The position numbers and the translations under genes were made by a program. Shown here piece after piece: positions 13,262-25,084 of a stretch of 64,000 nucleotides of DNA; within the stretch, counting starts at the first letter, position 1; each line of letters opens with the position of its first letter. Source of the stretch: Cyrtodaria siliqua (Eukaryota > Mollusca > Bivalvia > Adapedonta > Hiatellidae); assembly GCA_037043455.1 (NCBI GenBank), contig JAWPHD010001274.1:275067-339066 (forward strand). Direction: 5' to 3'. Under the pieces are notes generated by a model. That model was given only the letters and a program-made list of their open reading frames with translations, searched no databases and had not been told where the DNA came from.

Positions 13262-13483
13262 TCAATCCTCGATATTTAAGGCTATGTCCATGCCGTTCTC
13301 CCATTTGTTTTGGGAAGTACTAGGTGATTCGATGACTGACTTCAAATACTGAGGATAAAAAATCTGATTTATTTTTTTGGCCATTTTTAGTTTTATAACA
13401 TTATTATTTATTGGGTGTTCGATCTTCGTTTGGTTTCTTATACATCTTTCCCAATCACCCAGGACTGCACTAACATATGGCAC
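13262..13483 (-). pseudogene. possible LINE ORF2 C-terminal fragment
   Basis: A 73-codon open frame includes KWENGMDIALNIED and an upstream VLGDWERC. The phrase KWE-x2-M-x-I followed by an acidic end resembles the region between RT and the C-terminal Cys motif of some L1/Tx1-like non-LTR retrotransposons. The fragment ends at a stop and no flanking domain is readable. It could equally be a chance ORF. Nothing in the surroundings suggests a host gene. Confidence 0.25.
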
Positions 13484-13815
13484 GCCGTTGGCACAACAAT
13501 CCCAAAAACCACAGTTACCACCGTAAACCTAGGTTTATGTTTCGATAGCTGTTGTTTCTGACCAAGAAACCACGTTTATCAGAATTATTCGTCGTAAATC
13601 CAGTTTCTAAGCAGAAAACTAAGTTTATAGTACGCAGTTTGCACACTTATCCACAAACTGGGGTTTTCAGCCGATAACCGCGGTTATCAAAATTAATATG
13701 CACATTTCCTATAAACCCCACTTTCTGAACAGAAACCTAAGTTAATGGTTTGCACATTAATTCCGTAAACCCCAGTTATCAACCGGGGTTTCTAACACGC
13801 CGTTTGCACAAACAT
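13479..13815. repeat. cluster of AAACC/GGTTT dyads with repeated ends
   Basis: About ten variants of a short dyad (for example AAACCTAGGTTTA, AACTGGGGTTTT, TAACCGCGGTTATC, AACCGGGGTTTC) occur 15-40 bp apart. The cluster is bracketed by CACGCCGTTGGCACAA at 13479 and CACGCCGTTTGCACAA near 13797. This looks like a small structured repeat element. Confidence 0.55.
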
Positions 13816-14744
13816 TTCAGTAGACGAAACATATCTCCAATCTTTGCAGTTCAAAATTTTACATAGAACTATTTTTACCAGTTTAAGATTACGTATATGT
13901 GGAATGTTGTGTACTTTTTGTATAATTCTAAAGAAGCTATTTTACATTAATTTATGACAGCATATTTTCCGGAAATATTCCTATAGAGCTTTTCGAAGAA
14001 ATATTTTGGAAGATATCAAACCGATGGATATCATTCTATGCATGAAATGCTTAACAGACATGGACACTATTTTATAAATTTGAGCGCTCCTCTGTAAAAA
14101 GTATATTTATTCTTGCAACTGAGATCATGTCTTCCAATTCTGTTTATATAGCACAAGTTAAACGATTTAGAAATATTGTTCTCAATATACATGTACCCAC
14201 TAGCAAATGGTAATATTATTAAAGAAAGATGGAATGTAATTCAGGATAAGCCGCGACAAAACGTATCAGCTGTACGTTATAGTTTATAAACATTCCCTGT
14301 ATGAATAAATTCTCAATAAAGAGCAGAGAGGTACTGATAAAAATAACACCAGTATTGTATGAGGTCGTAAAAAACATCTCTGTATTGTATGTCTAAAAAT
14401 GTATGTAACTTGATATTTGAAATAAAATGTTAAAAAAATAAAATAAATAAAAAACCCGCAAAAAAACACGACAATACGGGATTGGAGACGAACATACAAC
14501 GTTACCGTCATTTCGGGACATACTTATGTAGACCTTTTAGGTAATTTGCCTGACATTGGTTCACCGTTCTTATAATAGTCCAAATAGAGGATTATAAACA
14601 AACATCAAATGACATGTGCATGTTCCAGAGGTTCATAGTCATTAACCTAACATCTTCGATCTTGCGTTATATCGGGGTAAAATATCATCTGAAAACGCTC
14701 TTTGGATTTAAATGAAGCAATGTTTCTCAACTAATTCGTTTATC
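13816..14744. other. AT-rich non-coding DNA
   Basis: No recognisable coding sequence or repeat is visible. A 75-codon minus-strand ORF (14284-14511) is A/T-run derived and has no recognisable motif. Confidence 0.5.
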
Positions 14745-16385
14745 TAGAGCTTGTAGTCGTGTTGAGGAATTTAATATATGTCTTATTTGTATAACTAAAA
14801 AGCTACTCCAGGAGGGTTACCGCTCGAAAAGCCTTTGCAAAATTGTATTATCGTGACCCTGATATACTTTTAAAATATAAAAGTAATTTAAGAACTCTTC
14901 TGCGACAAGGACTAACACAACCTGACTTCTATGGTGATATGATTTACAAACTTCGTAAGATCCTTTGGTCATAATGTTACCCTCATGTATATGATGCTAT
15001 ATAAGTGTACATGTTTATTCTTCTAGCTGTCAAGTTATGTCTATTAATAACACACATATAAATAGCTGCGTTGTGTACTATTGATTTTTAGACCAGACCG
15101 TTTTGATTGACAACCAGTGTTTATATAATATGCTAGTAATTTCTAAATTATTGTTTACATCATGTAAAACACCATATGACACATTAAAGGTTATTTAAAA
15201 ATAACTTGTTTATTATATTGGAATGTTCTGAATGTTCTATGACATTCTATGACAGAATAAATATAGCCTTTTACAGCCTTTTGGGGCTGTTGTTTGGTTT
15301 CAGTATTCAGTATTTAGAATTGAGTATCTGGTACATTATTTGAATTTACTTCAAATTCAGTATAAAGTTTTAAAATAGCTTTTTTTTTTAAATATATATT
15401 TTTTAATTTTTCAAATCATTCATAACATATTGATTATACTATAAAATGCATCATTCATTAAAGTAGATACTATTGACTATCTATTGCAACAGTAGTTATT
15501 ATACCAATATACTTTTTTATATAGTTATTATTTAACATGTTGCTTTGTTATAATGTAAAAGAAATCTAACCCGCCAAGCAACAGCAAAATAACACATATT
15601 GTGCTCATCTACAATAAATGTGACATTGGATTATTTGGACTATTGTTAATAAACCAGGAAAGAAAGTGAAATTAGAATAAAGGAACCACTTGACAATTTA
15701 GATTAAAGGGACATTTGCCTATTTTATTTGGACCTTATTCGTATATTGGATTTTAAAAACATACTGGATCCATTTCATGTATTTTCTGTAAGTGAATATT
15801 TTTAGTATTTGAATAAATGTGTTGATTATATTTTAAAGATAGTTGTTGCTGGTTGTGCTTCCTGTCTTGTTACACTTTACCCGTAACAATAATCACTTTC
15901 ATAGAATATTTATTAAACTTGTTATAACGTTTATCAAAAGAGGGTTATGACCCTGTCATTTTGCAAGGCATTGCATGTTTAGTGGTTGGCCCATTTAAAG
16001 TTCTCCACTATGCTTTCCTCTTTGACTGTGCGATGAACAGACTGTGGACCCCGTGATGACATCTACCTAAATCCTCAAAGGTCGGTAGCGTTTAATGTTT
16101 GTCTTTACTTGTTGTCTTATTGCAGGGTATGTTTTGTTTGTTGCTCTGACATCTGCCAAGTCATTGTGTACTTGCTTGGTGACTTTCGGTATCAGACCGG
16201 TGAAAATCAGCCCATTGAACACAAAGCAGAATAGGCTAATTTTGGAGATCAGTCACAAGTTTCACTTTATTGTTGTCAGTTTTAATGCGTGTTTTTGGCT
16301 GACTGTGTTCCGTGGAAGCTACATTTCTTGTTCGACTTTTATACCTACTTTTTCTGAGTGTTTGTGTATGCTGTCGGTCTTTTAA
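14745..16385 (+). pseudogene. Penelope-like element tail, copy A (split by an insertion)
   Basis: The plus strand encodes, in broken frames, the region that follows the RT core in the PLE family of this window: a Val-Glu-Glu-Phe-Asn start, CITKKLL, then a tract corresponding to NLRTLLRQGLSQPDFYGD elsewhere. Similarity continues past a foreign insertion (14976-15888) through the RGYDP-like segment and the 3' untranslated tail. It ends near TTGTTCGACTTTTATACCT at about 16330-16350. Stops and frameshifts are frequent, so the copy is dead. RT core and endonuclease are absent, as expected of 5'-truncated insertions. Confidence 0.75.
14976..15888. mobile_element. ~0.9-kb insertion with GTTAC...GTAAC ends
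   Basis: The PLE-tail sequence is interrupted exactly after GGTCATAAT and resumes with ATAATCACTTTCAT. Other copies read straight through (GGTCATGATCACTTTCAT at the same place). The inserted DNA starts GTTACCC and ends CCCGTAACA. ATAAT occurs at both edges (14971-14975 and 15889-15893), consistent with a 5-bp target duplication. No coding capacity is visible. It is most simply a non-autonomous DNA transposon with very short terminal inverted repeats. Confidence 0.65.
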
Positions 16386-17160
16386 TAGCTATTATAACAA
16401 CATATCGATCAACTACGCCTGCGTGTTCCTTTTATGGACATGTCAGTGTGATTTTGCAGCTGACCAAAAAATATTTTCATTTGATCTTGTTAATTAAATG
16501 CGTTAAGCTCCAAAGTAATTAAATTATCCTAATAAAAGTTAATGAAAAGTAGTTCCATTTATGTTTAGGAACCTGTGCCCGTTATTCAGACGGAGAGGTT
16601 AATGAAGCAGTCCAGTGAATACTGCTGTAAGCCATTACTAGATGGCAATAATAGTGCTTCAGTAACCCTATAGGCTAGACCAGCTTCGGCGTATATATAC
16701 TGATTATAATCTAGTACTGGCAAATAAAACCACCTACGTGCGTCTGGGGGTGCGTTACATACGAGGGTTGATTCGGAAACTCGCAGATTTTGCTTTCATA
16801 ATATAATAAATACGGAAAAGGGAGATCCTTTAGAAGCAACAAAACAACCGAGTCATAAATTAGCCAATATCATTAAAATCATATCCTAATAACGCTTTGG
16901 TACTCTCCGCTATAGGATCTGACAATACTTCCTTGTAGGTCACGTCAGATCGACATTCCATTCTAATCAATATTCATGAGAAGATCAACTAAATTCAACC
17001 AATGAAATCTCGAATTTCATATGCACTTCAGATGACGTTCGAGTAACCTTAACAAACGAAAATCCACATAAATAAAACACATAGATCTATATCCGAATAA
17101 AGATAAAGTCTTCGTGTGTTACGACATTAGTACTCTAAATAGTAAGCCATAGTACATCTG
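16386..17160. other. AT-rich non-coding DNA
   Basis: No feature is recognised. Confidence 0.5.
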
Positions 17161-17241
17161 GCCCGCCTAGCTCAGTTGATAGCGAACTCGACTGTAGACC
17201 CTCGAGTGTCATTTTAGAGTGGGATTAATCCCATGAATCGG
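17161..17241 (+). repeat. tRNA-Tyr-like SINE head
   Basis: The sequence begins GCCCGCCTAGCTCAGTTGAT, a good A-box. It continues GACTGTAGACC, which reads as an anticodon arm with loop CTGTAGA (GTA, tyrosine), and then has a degraded B-box-like GGGATTAATCCC. The acceptor and T arms do not pair well, so this is a tRNA-derived SINE or tRNA pseudogene and not a working tRNA. Confidence 0.55.
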
Positions 17242-18153
17242 TACATTATTTTGTACCGCTATTAAATTCAGTCAAACAATCTTTTCTTTATTTTCTTCTA
17301 GTAAATATTCATTAATGGTTGGTGTATTATGTTTGTCAACGCAATTATTTTGTGTTTTATAAGCTAAAAGTTACGAACATTGTCTCTTTCAATATCGAGC
17401 GTAGACTGCTCCACAGCGTTTTACTGAAACGCGACATGCGCAGTGAAGCAGTCTATACCGAGCAATTTTCAGACGTGATCTCCAATGGAGTGTTGTCAGA
17501 TCCTTGTAGTGTAGAGTATCGTAGCGTGATAAAGGGCCTGATTTTAATGAGATTGTAAAGTAGCAAACTCGGTTTTATAGAGTCTGTTCATACAATGATA
17601 TGTAAGAAGCAACACGTCTCACGCCTAGCACCGGCTTAAGCGGTATTCTACTTAAAAGCCACCTTTATTTTTTCTCGATGATCACAAAGGACCAGTAAAT
17701 AACACTACAACTGAAATAAAGCAATATGCTTGCTCTACAGTAAATGTAGGTTTGATTACGTATACAATGAATTACTGGTTAAATTCGTTGTCATAATAAC
17801 CTATGTATGATTTTACGATGACCCTCCTATATCATGAGATTCCTAGTGTCACGGAGCAGTGTAACATATCACACACAATACAAACGCAAATAATGCTCAA
17901 ATTACACTACTTTAGGATATGACGTTCAGTCTCGACATTCTTGTTTAATAAATGCATAACCAAACCAGTTTGATATCCAAAGAAGAAATATAATTCAACG
18001 GACATTGTTGTGCTTTCCTTAACGTTACTAAATGCTGATAACGTTTGAATATTAAAGCACACTAAGTTTGATATCCGTGTTCTTTTTAAAGTCTGTGTTA
18101 GAATTTTGTCGAAAGTTGTGTACATAATTCTTTAATGACAGTTCGCTGCAACA
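17242..18153. other. non-coding DNA with a small inverted repeat
   Basis: The stretch near 17400-17455 contains TAGACTGCTCCAC and GTGAAGCAGTCTA facing each other, possibly part of a MITE. The 79-codon ORF (17319-17558) spans it and has no recognised motif. Confidence 0.4.
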
Positions 18154-18257
18154 CCATTACGTGTTCCCTCCTTAATTCCATTACGTGTTCCCTCCTTAAT
18201 TCCATTACGTGTTCCCTCCTTAATTCCATTACGTGTTCCCTCCTTAATTCCATTAAG
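18154..18257. repeat. 24-bp tandem repeat, about 4.3 units
   Basis: Units starting CCATTACGTGTTCCC lie at 18154, 18178, 18202 and 18226, followed by a partial copy at 18250. The full units are identical. Confidence 0.95.
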
Positions 18258-18411
18258 CGATGGCAAAGCTTATATTAGCAGGATTTAATAATGGATATTC
18301 GACAAAAAAACATTTTTACTGAAAAAAAAAATGCTATTAACTGTTTAAAATTACCTGAAACGTTTTAGTTTTACAACATACAAACTTTTTAAGTCGAACT
18401 TAAGGTTTTAG

Positions 18412-18470
18412 TTCATACCCCAACCAACCCTGTATTCGCTTCTTGGAGAAGGGGTTGGTTGGGGTATGAA
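18412..18470. other. 19-bp perfect inverted repeat (strong hairpin)
   Basis: The arm TTCATACCCCAACCAACCC (18412-18430) is the exact complement of the 3' arm ending GGTTGGGGTATGAA (18452-18470), around a ~21-base loop. It could be a hairpin RNA, the remnant of a foldback element, or a cruciform site. No flanking gene is recognised. Confidence 0.85.
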
Positions 18471-19400
18471 AGTTAATACTCGGATCACGTAATGAAACAC
18501 ATAATTTGAAAAGCATCGACCAAAGGCTCCTGATTTTGTTTAAAAAAATCACAATCGGCAAAGAAATGTGACGTCACAACCTTTATGAACTTGTATACCG
18601 CACATTGGTTACCTTACATCGTTCTGAAGACTAATTCAACCTATAAGCCCTTGCGTTTAAATAATACATATTTAGAAGTATTCATACCACTTTCAAATCA
18701 AATAATAGGAGGCCTATCTTTTTCAGTAGAGCGAAACAGCTGTTAGTAGTAAATCTATAACTGTAAATAAGTTGTGTTGGCATTAGGGTATTGCATAAAC
18801 GTATGGTGTTTTCAGAAATCTTTATTTATTAGATGATCTCGACTTGCAGTTGATCACAACAAGGTCGGTAATTTCATATTATTGGCTGTCGTTTTAGAAG
18901 AAGACCTGTTCATATATTATGTTGTAGTGAATGTTAAACAATAGTATAAGTAGATATAAAAGTCGACCAGGAAATGTAGGATTCAAGGATCCAATACCCA
19001 ACCAGTTATTTTCCAAGCTAGCTAAAATTCTGAAGTGATGTTCTTCTCGGATTGTGGATAACAAATTGTCTTTGCATTTTGGCAAACAAGAATGCATTTT
19101 ATTTAGTTAACTGAAAACTCGAGAAGGTGGTCAGTTTTTATATCACATGCTTGTGAGGAGAAACCATTGCACATACACTGTACTGTCGTATCAAAATCTA
19201 ATCTTTGTACAGACAAGCCATGATTTTAGATTTCAAGACGAGAAAGTACCTGTGTTCAGCACTTATTCAATGTCATTTTGACTACTAATGTTCATCATGG
19301 CGCCGAAGTTTGACTAAAGATTTTAAAACAGAAATTACAAGTCTCTCAAAATAAAGCTAGACAATTTATTAAAGACATTGGACCAAGAGAAACAACAAAT
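18471..19400. other. non-coding DNA
   Basis: No coding region is recognised. The 67-codon minus ORF at 18894-19097 lacks recognisable motifs. Confidence 0.5.
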
Positions 19401-19406
19401 AACAGT

Positions 19407-19725
19407 GGGCGTTATAAAATATGAGTGCTTTAAAAAATGGGTGCTATAAAATATGGGTGTTTTAAAAAATGGGTGTTATAACATATGGGTGCTATAAAAT
19501 ATGGGTGTTTTAAAAGATGGATGTTATAAAATTTGGGTGTTATAAAATACTGGTTTTATAAAATATGGGTGTTTTAAAATAAAGGTGTTATAAAATATGG
19601 GTGTTTTAAAATATCGGTGTTATAGAATATGGGTGTTTTAAAATATGGGTGTTATAAAATATGGGTGTTTTAAAATATAGGTGTTATAAAATAAGGGTGT
19701 TATAAAATATGGGTGTTTAAAAATA
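19407..19725. repeat. 16/32-bp tandem repeat (TATAAAATATGGGTGT-like)
   Basis: GGGTGTTATAAAATAT alternates with GGGTGTTTTAAAATAT at 16-bp spacing for about 320 bp. Alternation of TATAAAA and TTTTAAAA forms gives a 32-bp higher order. Confidence 0.85.
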
Positions 19726-19763
19726 ACAATACAATACAATACAATACAATACAATACAATATA
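19723..19763. repeat. (ACAAT)n microsatellite
   Basis: About seven ACAAT units are followed by a short TA-rich run. Confidence 0.9.
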
Positions 19764-19883
19764 ATATATATATAATCACCTAGTTTGTTACCGATATAGC
19801 CTGGCGGGGCTGTAATTGTTGTTTATTTTGAAAGCCGTGTTTTTAGTTGCTTGCTGAATGCTGCATTTACTTATTACTTTTTT

Positions 19884-22800
19884 ATCTACCTTTATACCTA
19901 CATTAATAACTACCTTCATACCTACCATTATACATACCTGTATACCTTCCTATATACCTACCTTTATACCTACCTTTACATCTACCTTTATATCTACATT
20001 TTACCTACCTTTAAACCTACCTTTATACCTACTTTTATACCTACCTTTATGCATACCTTTATATCTTACTTTATACCTTCCTTTATACCTTCCTTTAAAC
20101 CTTCCTTTATACCTACCCTTATACCTACCTTTATATCTACATTTATACCTACCTTTATACATATCTTTATGCCTACCTTTATGCCTACCGTTATTCATAC
20201 CTGTATGCCTACCTTTATACCTACCTTTAAACCTTCCTTTATACCTACCTTTATACCTACCTTTATATCTACATTTATATCTACATTTATACCTACCTTT
20301 ATACCTATCTTTATACCTACCTTTATACCTACCTTTATACCTACCTTTATATCTACATTTATATCTACATTTATACCTACCTTTATAACTATCTTTATAC
20401 CTACCTTTATACCTACCTTTATGCCTACCTTTATGCCTACCGTTATTCATACCTGTATGCCTACCTTTATACCTACCTTTATACCTACCTTTTTGCCTAC
20501 CTGTATGCCAACCTTTATACCTACCCTTATTCCTACCTTTATACCTACCTTTATACCTACCTTTTTGCCTACCTGTATGCTTACCTTTATACCTACCGTT
20601 ATTCATACCTTTATGCCTACCTATATATTTAACTTTATACCTACCGTTATTCATACCTTTATACCTACCTTTATACCTACCTTTATACCTACCTTTATAT
20701 CTATTTTTATACCTAACTTTATACCTATCTTTATACCTACCTTTATACCTACCTTTATACATACCTTTATGCCTACCTTTATGCCTACCGTTATTCATAC
20801 CTGTATGCCTACCTTTATACCTACCTTTATACCTACCTTTTTGCCTACCTGTATGCCTACCTTTATACCTACCGTTATTCATACCTTTATGCCTATCTTT
20901 ATATTTAATTTTTACCTACCGTTATTCCTACCTTTGAACCTACCTTTATACCTACCCTTTTGCCTACCTGTATGCCTACCTTTATACCTACCGTTATTCA
21001 TAACTTTATGCCTACCTTTATATTTAACTTTATATCTACCGTTATTCATAACTTTATACCTACCTTTATACCTACCCTTATATCTACCTTTATACATACC
21101 TTTATACCTATCTTTATATCTTACTTTATACCTTCCTTTATACCTTCCTTTATACCTATTTTTATACCTACCGTTATACCTACCTTTATACCTACCATTA
21201 TACCTTCCTCTATACCTTCCTTTATACCTTCCTTTATACCTTCCTTTATACCTTCCTTTATACCTACCTTTATACCTACCTCTATACCTTCCTTTATACC
21301 TTCCTTTATACCTTCCTTTATACCTACCTTTATACCTACCTCTATACCTTCCTTTATACCTTCCTTTATACCTTCCTTTATACCTACATTCATACCTACC
21401 TTTATACCTACCTTTATACCTACATCTATACCTACTTTATACCTTCCTTTATACATACCTTTAATTCTACCTTTATACCTACCTTTATACCTACCTTTAT
21501 ACCTTCCTTAATACCTACCTTTATAAAAACCTTTACATCTACCTTTATATCTACATTTATACCTTCCTTTATACCTACATCTATACCTACCTTTATACCT
21601 TCCTTTATACCTACCTTTATACCTACCTTTATATCTATCTTTATATCTATTTTTATACCTAACTTTATACCTATCTTTATACCTACCTGTATACCTACCT
21701 TTATACCTAACTTTGTACATACCTTTATGCCTACCTTTATGCCTACCGTTATTCATACCTTTATACCTACCTTTTTGCCTACCTGTATGCCTACCTTTAT
21801 ACCTACCCTTATTCCTACCTTTATACCTACCTTTATACCTACCTTTTTGCCTACCTGTATGCTTACCTTTATACCTACCGTTATTCATACCTTTATGCCT
21901 ACCTATATATTTAACTTTATACCTACCGTTATTCATACCTTTATACCTACCTTTATACCTACCTTTATATCTATTTTTATACCTAACTTTATACCTATCT
22001 TTATACCTACCTTTATACCTACCTTTATACATACCTTTATGCCTACCTTTATGCCTACCGTTATTCATACCTGTATGCCTACCTTTATACCTACCTTTAT
22101 ACCTACCTTTTTGCCTACCTGTATGCCTACCTTTATACCTACCGTTATTCATACCTTTATGCCTATCTTTATATTTAATTTTTACCTACCGTTATTCCTA
22201 CCTTTGAACCTACCTTTATACCTACCCTTTTGCCTACCTGTATGCCTACCTTTATACCTACCGTTATTCATAACTTTATGCCTACCTTTATATTTAACTT
22301 TATATCTACCGTTATTCATAACTTTATACCTACCTTTATACCTACCCTTATATCTACCTTTATACATACCTTTATACCTATCTTTATATCTTACTTTATA
22401 CCTTCCTTTATACCTTCCTTTATACCTATTTTTATACCTACCGTTATACCTACCTTTATACCTACCATTATACCTTCCTCTATACCTTCCTTTATACCTT
22501 CCTTTATACCTTCCTTTATACCTTCCTTTATACCTACCTCTATACCTTCCTTTATACCTTCCTTTATACCTTCCTTTATACCTACCTTTATACCTACCTC
22601 TATACCTTCCTTTATACCTTCCTTTATACCTTCCTTTATACCTACATTCATACCTACCTTTATACCTACCTTTATACCTACATCTATACCTACTTTATAC
22701 CTTCCTTTATACATACCTTTAATTCTACCTTTATACCTACCTTTATACCTACCTTTATACCTTCCTTAATACCTACCTTTATACAAACCTTTACATCTAC

Positions 22801-24508
22801 CTTTATATCTACATTTATACCTTCCTTTATACCTACATCTATACCTACCTTTATACCTTCCTTTATACCTACCTTTATACCTACCTTTATATCTATCTTT
22901 ATATCTATTTTTATACCTAACTTTATACCTATCTTTATACCTACCTGTATACCTACCTTAATACCTAACTTTGTACATACCTTTATGCCTACCTTTATGC
23001 CTACCGTTATTCATACCTTTATGCCTACCTTTATATTTAACACTATACATACCTTTATGCCTACCTTTATGCCTACCGTTATTCCTACATTTATACCTAC
23101 CTTTATATTTCACTTTATAGCTACCTGTATGCCTACCTATATACCTACCTTTATACCTACCATTTTGCCTACCTGTATGCCTACCTTTATACCTACCTTT
23201 ATTCATAACTTTATGCCTACCTTTATATTTAACTTTATATCTACCGTTATTCATAACTTTATACCTACCTTTATACCTATCTTTATATCTTACTTTATAC
23301 CTTCCTTTATACCTTCCTTTATACCTATTTTTATACCTACCGTTATACCTACCTTTATACCTACCATTATACCTTCCTCTATACCTTCCTTTATACCTTC
23401 CTTTATACCTACCTTTATACCTACCTCTATACCGTCCTTTATACCTTCCTTTATGCTTCATTCCCTGTCCGATATTTTTATATTTCTTTTTATACCTACC
23501 TTTATACCCACATGTATGCCAACCTTTTTGCCTACATTTCTGCCTCCATTTTTACCTACCTTTTTACCTACCTTCATACCTACCGTTATACCTTCCTTTA
23601 TACATACCTTTATACCTACTTTATGCTAACCTTTATAAGTTCATTTATACCTACCTTTATACCTACTTTTATACCTACTTTTATATCAACTTTTATACCT
23701 ACCTTATTATATACCTTTATACCTCGTTTTATAAGTACCTCTATATCTACTTTTATAACTACCTTTATACCTTCGTTTATACCTACCTTTATACCCACCT
23801 TTATGCATACCTATATGCCTACCTTTAAGCCTACCTGTATGCCTACCTTTATACCTACCTTTATACCTACCTTTAAGCCTACCTTTATGCCTACCTTTAT
23901 ATTTACCTTTATACTTACCTTTATACCTACCTTTATACCTTCCTTTATACTTATATTTACTCCTACATCTACTTTCATGCCTACCTTTATGCCTTGTTTT
24001 ATGCCAGCCTTTATGCCTACATTTATAACTACCTTTATATCAACCTTTAACCCTAACCCTACCTTTATACCTACTTTTATACCTACCTTTATACCTACCC
24101 TTATGCCTACCTTTATGCTTACCTTTATGCCTTCCTTTATGCCTACCTCTATGCCGACTTTTATGCCTTCTGTTATGCCTTTCGTTATGCCTTCCTTTAT
24201 GCCTACCTTTATACTTAATTTTGTACCTACCTTTACATCTACCTTTATACCTACCTTTATACCTTCCTTTCCACCGTCCTTTATACCTACCTTTATGCCT
24301 ACCATTACATCTACCTTTATACCTGCCTTTATACCTACCTTTATACCTAAATTTATATCTAACTTAAACCTACCTTTATATTTACCTTTATACCTACCTT
24401 TATACCTACCTTTATACTTTATGTATGTCCACCGTCATGCCTATCTTTATGCCTTCCTTTATACCTTCCTTTATACATACCTTTACACCTACCTTTACAC
24501 CTTCAATC
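19884..24508. repeat. 12-bp degenerate array (TTTATACCTACC), 4.6 kb
   Basis: The array consists almost wholly of 12-bp units TTTATACCTACC, with variants CCTTCC, GCCTACC, TTCATACC and TTTTTGCC. Because 12 is divisible by three, every frame on both strands reads as a four-residue repeat. Stops are avoided in several frames, giving spurious ORFs of up to 537 codons (19851-21464), with Ile-Pro-Thr-Phe or Leu-Pro-Leu-Tyr on plus and Gly-Arg-Tyr-Lys on minus. Long variant strings recur at ~1270-bp offset. No signal peptide, unique domain or conserved coding boundary supports a gene. Confidence 0.95.
20500..22990. repeat. ~1.27-kb tandem duplication inside the 12-bp array
   Basis: The variant order of 20500-21720 recurs at 21770-22990. 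For example, the CCCTTATTCC variant is at about 20524 and 21806, and the TTACTTTATACCTTCC string is at 21121 and 22391. The offset is 1270 bp for most of the block, shifting by exactly one 12-mer at indel points. A third, partial copy follows to about 23440. Confidence 0.85.
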
Positions 24509-24639
24509 AACTGTTTTTTTTACACAGGTCTCTACATCTCTCCAACTTTTTAAACGTATGCTCAACTACACTTGTGTCTTATGTCTTTGAACATATCATC
24601 CGTAACAAGGTTTACACTAATTCAGTATTGGGATGAATG

Positions 24640-24800
24640 GCCACCTGGGAGTATCGAAGTTTGTTTCTGTCACCCCAAACCGCCTCCGTACTTTGTGGTG
24701 TGTATTGTTCTTTTCATTGTAAATTTAATTTGCTCTTTGTTTGTGGTGAAGTGCGGACCTACGTGCTGCGTTTTGGTGCTGTGTAATCGGACCGGAAAAA
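24640..24800 (+). repeat. dispersed repeat related to 39180-39315
   Basis: The phrase GTGCGGACCTACG and the following GCG-TT-GG-GCTGTG are shared with 39265-39305, just upstream of the LINE ORF1. It is probably a 5' segment of the same or a related non-LTR family. Confidence 0.45.
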
Positions 24801-24965
24801 TTACAAATAAATATTTAGGCACTCAGCGGGTTTGAATTCGTAACGATTGCATGTTAAGCGGGCGCTCTGCCGATATCACCATAAAAGCTAGCTCAGCGGC
24901 GAGACAGTAGTAACGTGCTTATAAACATATCTCCCCAACTGAGTCCTATTATATACCTCCAACTT
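24787..24965 (-). repeat. tRNA-derived SINE, copy 1
   Basis: On the minus strand the sequence has an A-box-like block (reverse of GCGGGCGCTCTGCCGATA) and a B-box-like block (reverse of GCGGGTTTGAATTCGTAACG) at tRNA spacing. A near-identical copy lies about 300 bp to the right. Confidence 0.6.
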
Positions 24966-25084
24966 TTTATTTTTGATACTTGAAACTTTCAAATATCACA
25001 CAACACATATAGACAACAACATATACAATGATCTAAGCATCTGGTCAGAACCTCATACAATGCCCACCCGGATTCTCCATCAAT

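Noticed and set aside
16095..16385. 96-codon hydrophobic ORF as a small membrane protein
   Set aside because: It lies in the 3' untranslated tail of PLE copy A and recurs only as part of that repeat.
17161..17241. Functional tRNA-Tyr
   Set aside because: The A-box and anticodon loop fit, but the acceptor and T arms do not pair and the B-box is degraded.
19723..19763. (ACAAT)n as a telomeric repeat
   Set aside because: Too short and not of a known telomere type; ordinary microsatellite.
20001..20882. 293-codon Arg/Lys/Gly/Tyr-rich minus ORF as a nucleic-acid-binding protein
   Set aside because: Composition is forced by the 12-bp repeat read in reverse.
19851..21464. 537-codon ORF as a membrane or structural protein
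   Set aside because: It is the translation of a degenerate 12-bp array; equally open frames exist on the opposite strand and no unique domain is present.
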